Below, piece after piece: positions 1-5,378 of a DNA stretch of 5,378 nt. Position 1 is the stretch's first letter. The number at the start of each line of letters is the position of its first letter. A program made the translations under genes and the position numbers. Below the pieces are notes generated by a model, which was not told the DNA's origin, did no database searches, and saw nothing but the letters and a program-made list of their open reading frames with translations. This stretch comes from Pseudomonadota bacterium (GTDB lineage Bacteria > Pseudomonadota > Gammaproteobacteria > Burkholderiales > Burkholderiaceae_C), in NCBI GenBank assembly GCA_023436025.1, contig JAEZKX010000392.1, positions 1 to 5,378 on the forward strand, given 5' to 3'.

Positions 1-98
1 TCCTGCGTGTCGTGCACGCTCACTGCATGGCCCCCGCGCTGCAGGTGCAGCGCCATCGGCAGGCCCATCTTGCCGGCGCCGACCAGGTGGATGCGCAT
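1..98 (-). CDS. NAD(P)-binding oxidoreductase, 3-hydroxyisobutyrate dehydrogenase-like family (partial, N-terminus only)
   Basis: Only the first 32 codons are in the window; the rest runs off the low-coordinate edge. The peptide begins MRIHLVGAGKMGLPMALHL and carries the Rossmann dinucleotide-binding fingerprint GAGKMG at residues 7-12. It continues with LPMALHLQRGGHAVSVHD, the pattern typical of the 6-phosphogluconate/3-hydroxyisobutyrate dehydrogenase NAD-binding domain. Asp30 sits at the end of the second beta strand, where an acidic residue usually binds the adenosine ribose and favours NAD over NADP (inference). The start is ATG, two bases after the TGA of the upstream binding-protein gene, so the two are almost certainly translated from one message. 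An AAGG about 10 nt upstream is a weak ribosome site inside the preceding gene. A ketopantoate reductase-like protein is the main alternative; with so little sequence the substrate cannot be named. Confidence 0.8.
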   Translation of the reverse strand, partial: MRIHLVGAGKMGLPMALHLQRGGHAVSVHDTQ

Positions 99-100
99 GC

Positions 101-1057
101 TCACTGCGCCTTCAGCTCGGCGGCCCGGGCGATGCGCGCGGCCGCCTCGACCTCGGCGCGGATGTAGGCGTTGAAGGCCTCGGGCGCCATGGTGAAGGCC
201 TCGGCGCCCATCTTCGCCATGCGCTCCTTCACCTCCGGCTGCGCCAGTGCCCGGACCGCCTCGTCGTGCAGGCGCCGCACCACCGCCGATGGCGTGGCCG
301 CCGGCACCAGCATGCCGACCCAGAAGGTGTAGTCGGAGCCGGGCACGCCGGCTTCGACCGTGGTCGGCACCTCCGGCAACGCGGGGGAGCGCGCCGCCGT
401 GCTGACCGCCAGCGCCTGCAGCTTGCCCTCGCGCACCAGTGGCAGCGCCGAGGCCAGCGGTGCGAAGAACCAGTCGTTGCGCCCGCCGATCACGTCGCTC
501 AGCGCCTCGGGCGTGCCCTTGAAGGGCACGTGGGTGGCGCTGATGCCCGCCTGCAGGCGGAACTTCTCGGCGTTCATGTGCGTGGCGCTGCCCATGCCGG
601 CCGAGGCGTAGTTGAGCGTGCCGGGCCGGGCCCGGGCCGCGGCCAGGAGGTCGGCCACCGACTTCCAGCCGCGCGCGGGCGACACCACCATCACGTTGGG
701 CAGGGCCGCCAGCGGCGTCACGCCGGTGAGGTCCTTCAGCGTGTCGTAGGGCAGGTTGGGATAGATGGCGGGGTTGAGCGCATGTCCGGAGGAGTGGACC
801 AGGACCGTGTGGCCGTCGGCCTCGGCCTTGGCAACCAGGGCCGCGCCGATGGTGCCGCCCGCGCCGGGCCGGTTCTCGACGATGACTGGTTGGCCGAGGC
901 CGCGCGCCATCACGTCGCCGAGGGTGCGGGCGATGATGTCGGTGCCGCTGCCGGCCGTGAACGGCACGACCAGCCGGATCGGCTTGGCCGGGAAGGCCTG
1001 CGCCCAGGCGGCGCTGCCCAGGGCGGTGGCGAGGAGGAAGGTGGCGATGCGCTTCAT
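101..1057 (-). CDS. Bug/TctC-family tripartite tricarboxylate transporter substrate-binding protein
   Basis: This is a 318-residue periplasmic solute-binding protein, the usual length for the Bug (TctC) family, whose members bind carboxylates and other small organic anions for TctAB-type secondary transporters. Residues 1 to about 19-21 form a Sec signal peptide: MKR, a hydrophobic core, then a cleavage region AWA-QA. The mature start FPAKPIRLVVPF is the family hallmark. Further family segments are GSGTD at 36-40 (first ligand loop), VENRPGAGG at 60-68, ADGHTVL at 80-86, YASAGMGSATH at 150-160 (second ligand loop), VPFKGTPEALSDVIGG at 177-192 and the C-terminal LPEVPTTVEAGVPG block. The first loop reads TAGSGTD where PGGGTD or AGGGTD is common, and the segment after the GG is NDWFFAP where xxDxMF is usual, so the ligand may differ from well-studied members. 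It follows the oxidoreductase gene by 82 bp, has a strong ribosome-binding site, and is nearly fused to the downstream dehydrogenase. No membrane subunits lie nearby, as is common for Bug genes. The ligand is unknown. Confidence 0.93.
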   Translation of the reverse strand: MKRIATFLLATALGSAAWAQAFPAKPIRLVVPFTAGSGTDIIARTLGDVMARGLGQPVIVENRPGAGGTIGAALVAKAEADGHTVLVHSSGHALNPAIYPNLPYDTLKDLTGVTPLAALPNVMVVSPARGWKSVADLLAAARARPGTLNYASAGMGSATHMNAEKFRLQAGISATHVPFKGTPEALSDVIGGRNDWFFAPLASALPLVREGKLQALAVSTAARSPALPEVPTTVEAGVPGSDYTFWVGMLVPAATPSAVVRRLHDEAVRALAQPEVKERMAKMGAEAFTMAPEAFNAYIRAEVEAAARIARAAELKAQ

Positions 1058-1063
1058 GGCTTG

Positions 1064-1069
1064 TCTCCT
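1064..1069 (-). promoter_or_regulatory. Strong Shine-Dalgarno sequence of the second binding-protein gene
   Basis: Read on the minus strand, AGGAGA lies six bases before the ATG at 1057, a near-ideal ribosome-binding site. It fixes the start and is the only strong Shine-Dalgarno sequence I find among the starts in this window, so this protein may be made at a higher level per transcript than its neighbours (inference). Confidence 0.8.
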
Positions 1070-1119
1070 GTTGGACTGCGTGGTCGTGCCGCTTCGCCGC
1101 CCTGGCTCCCCGCTCGCAT

Positions 1120-1135
1120 GGCCCCGGATGGGGCC
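1120..1135 (-). repeat. Inverted repeat just after the oxidoreductase stop
   Basis: The arms GGCCCC and GGGGCC pair perfectly around a four-base loop (6-bp stem), four bases past the TAG at 1140. No T-run follows on the minus strand, so it is not a standard intrinsic terminator. It could slow exonucleases or act as a weak attenuator between the oxidoreductase and the binding-protein gene. Short GC-only repeats of this size also arise by chance in DNA this rich in G+C. Confidence 0.35.
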
Positions 1136-1139
1136 CGGG

Positions 1140-2069
1140 CTAGGACTCCAGCCCGTCGCCCACCGGGACGTTCTCGGGCTGGAGGTCGAGGCCGGCGTCC
1201 TTGGCCAGCTCCACCAGCAACACGGCGAAATCGATGTGGTCGTGGCCGCGGCCGACCAGCCGCGCGATGGACTCGCGGGTGGCGGCGGCGGCCGGCATGG
1301 CGACGCCGTGGGCCTTGGCCGCGCCCATGCCCAGGTCCATGTCCTTCAGCAGCAGCCGGGGCGTGAAGGTCACCTGGTCGAAGGTGAGATGGGTGAGCAC
1401 CGGCGTCTTGTAGCGGGTGTACATCGAGCCGAGCACCGAGTCGTTGATGCTCTGCAGGAAGACGTGGCGCGGGATGCCGGCCTTCTCGGCCAGCACGGTG
1501 ATCTCGCAGAGGTTCTGGATGATCACGCCGAACATGGTGTTGTGGGCGATCTTCCAGACGCGGGCCAGTTCGCCCTCGCCGACCCACATGGCCTTGCGGC
1601 CCATGGCCGTGAGCAGCGGCTCGACGCGCTCGTACAGCGCCTTCGGCCCGGAGGCCACGAACAGGAGCTTGCCGGCCTTGGCGACCTTGGCATTGCCCGA
1701 CACGGGCGCGCACAGGTAGGCGACGCCCATCGCCTCCAGCCGCTCGCGCACCTCGGCCGAACCCTCCTGCGAGATGGAGGAGCTGTCGACCACCAGGCGG
1801 GGTTTCGTGGCGCCGGCGACCAGGCCGCCTTCGGCGAACAGCACTTCCTTGAGGTCGTCGGTGGTCGAGACCATGGTGAAGACCACGTCCTGGCCGGCCA
1901 GCTCGGCCTTGCTGGCCACGATCTGCGCGCCGTACTCCGCCAGCGGTTCCGCCTTGCTGCGCGTGCGGTTCCACACGCGCACGCCGTGGCCCGCCTTCAG
2001 GAGCCGCTTGACCATCGCCTCGCCCATGCGCCCGAGGCCGATCCACCCGATGTTCTGCTGCTTGTCCAT
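1140..2069 (-). CDS. NAD(P)-dependent oxidoreductase, 3-hydroxyisobutyrate dehydrogenase / beta-hydroxyacid dehydrogenase family
   Basis: A 309-residue cytosolic enzyme with the two-domain layout of beta-hydroxyacid dehydrogenases, which reversibly oxidise a beta-hydroxyacid to a semialdehyde or ketoacid. The N-terminal Rossmann domain has GLGRMG at 11-16. Asn34-Arg35-Thr36-Arg37 follow the second strand; this NRT-type motif usually marks NADP preference. The substrate motif is CAPVSGN at 120-126, where the family normally has DAPVSGG. The catalytic lysine is Lys173 and Asn177 is retained, but the preceding residue is His176 where K-x-x-N-N has Asn. The C-terminal helical domain carries LLKDMDLGM at 240-248. 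The ATG start leaves ten residues before the glycine motif, as expected, and no other start codon is available before Met15. There is no Shine-Dalgarno sequence; instead a perfect hairpin ends at the start codon. The upstream neighbour is a binding-protein gene 129 bp away, and a second binding-protein gene follows after 82 bp. Family is certain; substrate unknown. A glyoxylate/succinic semialdehyde reductase-like role is possible. Confidence 0.92.
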   Translation of the reverse strand: MDKQQNIGWIGLGRMGEAMVKRLLKAGHGVRVWNRTRSKAEPLAEYGAQIVASKAELAGQDVVFTMVSTTDDLKEVLFAEGGLVAGATKPRLVVDSSSISQEGSAEVRERLEAMGVAYLCAPVSGNAKVAKAGKLLFVASGPKALYERVEPLLTAMGRKAMWVGEGELARVWKIAHNTMFGVIIQNLCEITVLAEKAGIPRHVFLQSINDSVLGSMYTRYKTPVLTHLTFDQVTFTPRLLLKDMDLGMGAAKAHGVAMPAAAATRESIARLVGRGHDHIDFAVLLVELAKDAGLDLQPENVPVGDGLES

Positions 2070-2091
2070 GGGGCGCAGTGTGGTGCGCCCC
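2070..2091 (-). promoter_or_regulatory. Perfect hairpin abutting the oxidoreductase start codon
   Basis: On the minus strand the arms GGGGCGCA and TGCGCCCC form an 8-bp perfect stem with the six-base loop CCACAC, and the 3' arm ends on the base just before the ATG at 2069. The hairpin therefore occupies the place where a Shine-Dalgarno sequence would be. It could be an RNA element limiting ribosome access, or a DNA operator near a promoter in the 129-bp gap. The structure is seen directly; any function is inference. Confidence 0.5.
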
Positions 2092-2136
2092 TCACCAGGC
2101 TGGCAAGCAGGGAGGCCCGGAATTCAGTTTTTCACC

Positions 2137-2154
2137 GGGGCCCAGGCCGGCCCC
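2137..2154 (-). repeat. GC-rich inverted repeat in the gap between binding-protein and oxidoreductase genes
   Basis: The arms GGGGCC and GGCCCC pair around a six-base loop. On the minus strand it is followed by GGTGAAAAAC, with A residues rather than the U-run of an intrinsic terminator, so it is not a convincing terminator in that direction. It is the middle one of three inverted repeats in this 129-bp gap. Confidence 0.35.
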
Positions 2155-2164
2155 AACATCCAGG

Positions 2165-2188
2165 CGGCGGGCGGCCTGCCGCCCGCCG
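2165..2188 (-). terminator. Strong GC hairpin 3' of the first binding-protein gene (possible terminator or mRNA-end stabiliser)
   Basis: An 11-bp perfect inverted repeat (2165-2175 pairing with 2178-2188, core arm GGCGGGCGGC) with only two central bases, so the RNA loop would in practice be about four bases. It begins ten bases after the TAG of the binding-protein gene, where a terminator or a 3'-end stabilising hairpin is expected. No T-run follows in the transcribed direction, so full Rho-independent termination is doubtful. Partial termination or mRNA protection, raising the level of the binding protein over downstream genes, would fit (inference). Confidence 0.5.
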
Positions 2189-2198
2189 ACGCGCATGG

Positions 2199-3179
2199 CT
2201 AGTCCGCGCTGGCGCCGGACTGCTTCACCACCTGGCTCCACTTGTCCGCTTCCGCGCGGATGAAGGCGGCGAACTGCTCCGGCTTCTCGCCGTGGGGCTC
2301 GGCGCCCTGCTCGGCCAGCTTCTTCTTCACCTCCGGATCGGCCAGCACCTTCAGCAGCGCCGCATTGAGCTTGGCCACCACCGGCGCGGGCGTGCCGGCC
2401 GGAGCGAACATGCCGAACCACGAAGTCGCCTCGTAGCCGGGCACGCCGGCTTCGGCGATGGTCGGCACGTCGGGCAGTTCCGGCGAACGCTTGGCCGTGG
2501 TCACGGCCAGCGCCTTCAGGCGGCCGGCGCGCACGTGCTGGATGGCCGAGGGCATGTTGTCGAACATGATGTCGATCTGGCCGCCGATCAGGTCGCTCAC
2601 CGCGGGCGCGCTGCCCTTGTAGGGCACGTGGACCATCTCGACCTTGGCCATGGCGTTGAACAGTTCGCCCGACAGGTGGATCGAGCTGCCGGCGCCGGAG
2701 GAGCCGAAGTTCACGCGGCGGGGATTCGCCTTGGCATACGCCACCAGTTCCTTGACGTTCTTGTAGGGCTTGGACGGATGGGCCACCAGCAGGTTGGGCA
2801 CCATCGCCACGCGCGTCAGCGGCACGAAGTCCTTCACCGGGTCGAAGGGCATCTTCTTGTACAGGGCGGCGTTGATGGCGTGCGTTCCCACCGTGCCCAT
2901 GAACAACGTATGGCCGTCGGCCGCGGACTTGGCGGCCAGGGCGCCGCCGATGTTGCCGCCGGCGCCGGCGCGGTTGTCGACGATGACCGACTGGCCCAGC
3001 TCCTGGGTCAGGGCCTGGCCGACCACGCGGGCCAGGATGTCGGTCGTGCCTCCTGCGGCGAACGGCACGATGATGGTGACGGCCTTGGTGGGATAGGCCT
3101 GCGCCGCGGCGCCCAGGGGCGCGATGGCGAGGGCGGCGGCCAGCGCGGTGCCGGCGAGGGAGAAGTGACGACGGTTCAT
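2199..3179 (-). CDS. Bug/TctC-family tripartite tricarboxylate transporter substrate-binding protein
   Basis: A 326-residue periplasmic binding protein of the Bug family. I chose the ATG at 3179 although the frame stays open further upstream, because the protein then begins with a signal peptide: MNRRHFSLAG, a hydrophobic Ala/Leu core to about residue 23, and a cleavage region AAAQA at 24-28. The mature part starts YPTKAVTIIVPF, the family signature. Ligand loops are AAGGTTD at 41-47 and the GSSGAGSSIHL block. Other family blocks are VDNRAGAGGNIGG, ADGHTLFMG, VHVPYKGSAPAVSDLIGG, IDIMFDN and LPDVPTIAEAGVPG. The twin arginine (RRHFSL) loosely resembles a Tat motif, but Sec export is equally possible. 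It lies 32 bp after the SDR stop, implying one transcript. The leader is C/T-rich with no Shine-Dalgarno sequence. It aligns end to end with the second binding protein in this window but is clearly divergent, so the two are old paralogues rather than a recent duplication. Ligand unknown, probably a carboxylate. Confidence 0.94.
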   Translation of the reverse strand: MNRRHFSLAGTALAAALAIAPLGAAAQAYPTKAVTIIVPFAAGGTTDILARVVGQALTQELGQSVIVDNRAGAGGNIGGALAAKSAADGHTLFMGTVGTHAINAALYKKMPFDPVKDFVPLTRVAMVPNLLVAHPSKPYKNVKELVAYAKANPRRVNFGSSGAGSSIHLSGELFNAMAKVEMVHVPYKGSAPAVSDLIGGQIDIMFDNMPSAIQHVRAGRLKALAVTTAKRSPELPDVPTIAEAGVPGYEATSWFGMFAPAGTPAPVVAKLNAALLKVLADPEVKKKLAEQGAEPHGEKPEQFAAFIRAEADKWSQVVKQSGASAD

Positions 3180-3211
3180 GGTGGTTCGAGGGGAAGGGTG
3201 GGAAGGAAAGT

Positions 3212-3940
3212 TCAGACGGGGGCCAGGCCCAGCGTGGTGCCGCCGCAGACGTACAGCACCTGGCCGGTGACGAAGCCGTTGTCCGGCGACAGGAAGAACA
3301 GCGCCGCGCGCGCGACGTCTTCGGGCGTGCCGATGCGCTTGACCACGATGCTGTCGATGATCTTGCGCGTGCGCGGCGCGCCTTCGGGATTGCTGTTGCG
3401 AAACAGTTCCGTGGCGATCGGGCCCGGGGCCACCGCGTTGACGGTGATGCCGTCGCCGCCCAGCTCCATGGCCAGGGTGCGCGTCATGCCCACCAGGCCC
3501 GCCTTGGTCGCGGAATAGGCGATGCGCTCGGTCTTGCCCAGCGCCGCGCGCGACGCCATGTTGACGATGCGGCCGCGCCCGCAGGCGCGCAGCGAGGGCA
3601 GGAAGGCCTGCGTCAGCAGCATGGTGGCGCGCAGGTGCAGCGCCACCACATAGTCCAGGTCGGCGACGCCCTGCGTGTCGATGGTGCCGGGGCGCGTGGC
3701 GCCGGCGTTGTTGACCAGCGCGGTGACGTCGAAGTCGCGCGCCACCTGGGCAGCGCGCTCGCGCGTGGCCTGCTCGTTGGTGAGATCGGCCTGCAGCGAG
3801 ACGAGGTCCGCGTGCTGCCACGTGGGCAGCTGGTAGTCGAGGTTGACCACGTGGCGGCCCTGCGCGAGCAGGGCTTCGCAGATCGCGCGGCCGATGCCGG
3901 CGGATCCGCCGGTGACGAGGGTGACTTCTTGCTTGCTCAT
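3212..3940 (-). CDS. SDR-family NAD(P)-dependent oxidoreductase
   Basis: A 242-residue classical short-chain dehydrogenase/reductase, likely a soluble enzyme interconverting a hydroxyl and a keto group on a small acid or acyl-CoA. TGGSAGIG at 10-17 is the cofactor-binding motif. Asp35 at the end of strand 2 suggests NAD. NNAG lies at 77-80. The catalytic serine is Ser130 in NMAS, with Tyr142 and Lys146 in YSATK, followed by the PGPIATELF segment and the C-terminal GQVLYVCGG block. The fourth member of the usual Asn-Ser-Tyr-Lys tetrad appears to be replaced: where most classical SDRs have VNL, this protein reads ALHL, placing His102 at that position. I chose the ATG at 3940 because it gives a normal SDR N-terminus; a GTG at 4000 would add 20 residues with no family similarity. 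Neither start has a well-spaced Shine-Dalgarno sequence. It sits between the thiolase and the first binding-protein gene. It resembles FabG-like 3-oxoacyl reductases in general form, but the substrate is not determinable. Confidence 0.92.
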   Translation of the reverse strand: MSKQEVTLVTGGSAGIGRAICEALLAQGRHVVNLDYQLPTWQHADLVSLQADLTNEQATRERAAQVARDFDVTALVNNAGATRPGTIDTQGVADLDYVVALHLRATMLLTQAFLPSLRACGRGRIVNMASRAALGKTERIAYSATKAGLVGMTRTLAMELGGDGITVNAVAPGPIATELFRNSNPEGAPRTRKIIDSIVVKRIGTPEDVARAALFFLSPDNGFVTGQVLYVCGGTTLGLAPV

Positions 3941-3966
3941 GGTGGAAGGGGTTGGGCGCCTTTCCT

Positions 3967-3984
3967 CACAGGGAAGGTCCTGTG
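3967..3984 (-). repeat. Small inverted repeat in the SDR leader
   Basis: The arms CACAGG and CCTGTG pair around a six-base loop, ending 26 bases before the SDR start. On the minus strand a purine stretch, GAGGAAAGG, overlaps and follows the second arm, but it ends about 18 nt before the ATG, too far for normal Shine-Dalgarno spacing. A regulatory role is possible but unsupported. Confidence 0.3.
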
Positions 3985-4035
3985 GAAGCGCCTGCTTCAC
4001 GGTGCTGGTGACGCTGGCGGGGCCGCCGCCTCGTC

Positions 4036-4051
4036 CCTCCCCGCAGGGAGG
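4036..4051 (-). repeat. Small inverted repeat after the thiolase stop
   Basis: The arms CCTCCC and GGGAGG form a 6-bp stem with a four-base loop, 19 bases past the thiolase TGA. There is no T-run after it, so termination is unlikely to be complete. Together with the repeat at 3967-3984 it is the only structure I find in the 130-bp gap between thiolase and SDR. Confidence 0.35.
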
Positions 4052-4070
4052 TGCAAGGCACGCCAGCCGC

Positions 4071-5273
<1,203 letters not shown>

Positions 5274-5298
5274 GTGAGCATTCCCAGGCTTGTGTTCG

Positions 5299-5340
5299 GG
5301 CGGAAACTCGCTCCGCCGGGCGGCGCGGTCAACCGCGCCG
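5299..5340 (-). promoter_or_regulatory. Palindrome and possible promoter upstream of the thiolase
   Basis: A 9-bp perfect inverted repeat (5321-5329 with 5332-5340, arm CGGCGCGGT) surrounds a two-base centre. On the minus strand its middle contains TTGACC (5332-5327), a good match to a -35 box, but the hexamer 17 bases further on, GAGTTT, is a poor -10. A second, 6-bp inverted repeat (GGCGGA/TCCGCC, 5299-5304 with 5312-5317) follows. The region could be an operator-promoter for the thiolase cluster or, equally, the end of transcription of a preceding gene, though no T-run follows directly. All functional readings are inference. Confidence 0.3.
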
Positions 5341-5343
5341 GCC

Positions 5344-5378
5344 TCAGCTCAGCACCCGTACCATCCAGAGCGAGAGGG
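5344..5378 (-). CDS. Possible C-terminal end of an upstream gene (partial, uncertain)
   Basis: At the high-coordinate edge one minus-strand frame reads LSLWMVRVLS and then TGA at 5346-5344, 70 bases before the thiolase start. This may be the last residues of a same-strand gene entering from outside the window. Eleven codons are far too few to recognise a family, and a different frame also ends in a nearby TGA, so this could equally be non-coding leader. Confidence 0.2.
   Translation of the reverse strand, partial: LSLWMVRVLS

Noticed and set aside
1054..2046. Minus-strand frame overlapping the oxidoreductase and ending at the binding-protein start
   Set aside because: It is an Arg/Gly/Pro-rich shadow frame without domain similarity; the frame with GLGRMG and the catalytic lysine is the real gene.
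2118..2136. A/T-rich patch with a run of five T on the plus strand next to the GGGGCC repeat, as a terminator or promoter
   Set aside because: On the transcribed minus strand the run is A, not U, so it does not complete a terminator, and I find no paired -35/-10 boxes around it. No plus-strand gene ends here.
765..3518. Very long open frame on the plus strand (over 900 codons)
   Set aside because: It runs antisense through four well-supported minus-strand genes, has low-complexity His/Gly/Arg/Ala-rich composition and no recognisable domain. Long antisense frames are expected in DNA this rich in G+C.
3180..3821. Upstream extension of the first binding-protein reading frame, which stays open into the SDR gene
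   Set aside because: The added part is an Arg/His/Ala-rich frame shadow of the SDR, and it would bury the clear signal peptide beginning at 3179.
3941..4000. Alternative GTG start adding 20 residues to the SDR
   Set aside because: The extension (KQALPQDLPCEERRP and following) has no SDR similarity and no ribosome-binding site, and the ATG at 3940 gives the normal distance to the TGGSAGIG motif.
5274..5281. Out-of-frame ATG eight bases before the thiolase start
   Set aside because: The frame it opens does not encode a recognisable protein; only the ATG at 5273 yields a thiolase N-terminus.

Overview
The window is GC-rich, compact bacterial DNA (about two thirds G+C by eye). Every gene I can support lies on the minus strand. 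Two Bug/TctC-type periplasmic binding proteins, the codon usage and the gene style suggest a betaproteobacterium of the order Burkholderiales, for example Comamonadaceae or Alcaligenaceae. That placement rests on family knowledge and was not tested by a search.

In the direction of transcription (high to low coordinates) the layout is: a short upstream region with a perfect GC-rich palindrome and a possible end of a previous gene (5274-5378); a complete thiolase closely resembling 3-oxoadipyl-CoA thiolase PcaF (5273-4071); a 130-bp gap with two small inverted repeats; a short-chain dehydrogenase/reductase (3940-3212); a tripartite-tricarboxylate-transporter substrate-binding protein (3179-2199); a 129-bp gap holding three GC-rich inverted repeats, one ending exactly at the next start codon; a 3-hydroxyisobutyrate-dehydrogenase-family oxidoreductase (2069-1140); a second substrate-binding protein with a strong Shine-Dalgarno sequence (1057-101); and, two bases after its stop, the N-terminus of a second 3-hydroxyisobutyrate-dehydrogenase-family protein cut off by the window edge (98-1).

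Together these look like a catabolic cluster for a small carboxylic or aromatic acid. The two Bug proteins would capture carboxylates in the periplasm, the SDR and the beta-hydroxyacid dehydrogenases would oxidise or reduce hydroxy/keto intermediates, and the thiolase would cleave a beta-ketoacyl-CoA to acetyl-CoA and a shorter acyl-CoA. The substrate cannot be read from the sequence. No transporter membrane subunits (TctA/TctB), regulator, CoA ligase or CoA transferase is present here.

I see no RNA gene, CRISPR array, insertion sequence, integrase, origin or defence system. The gene content is ordinary for Burkholderiales. The points worth a second look are the hairpin abutting the oxidoreductase start codon, the palindrome upstream of the thiolase, departures from usual active-site residues in two oxidoreductases, and the pairing of two different Bug proteins in one cluster.
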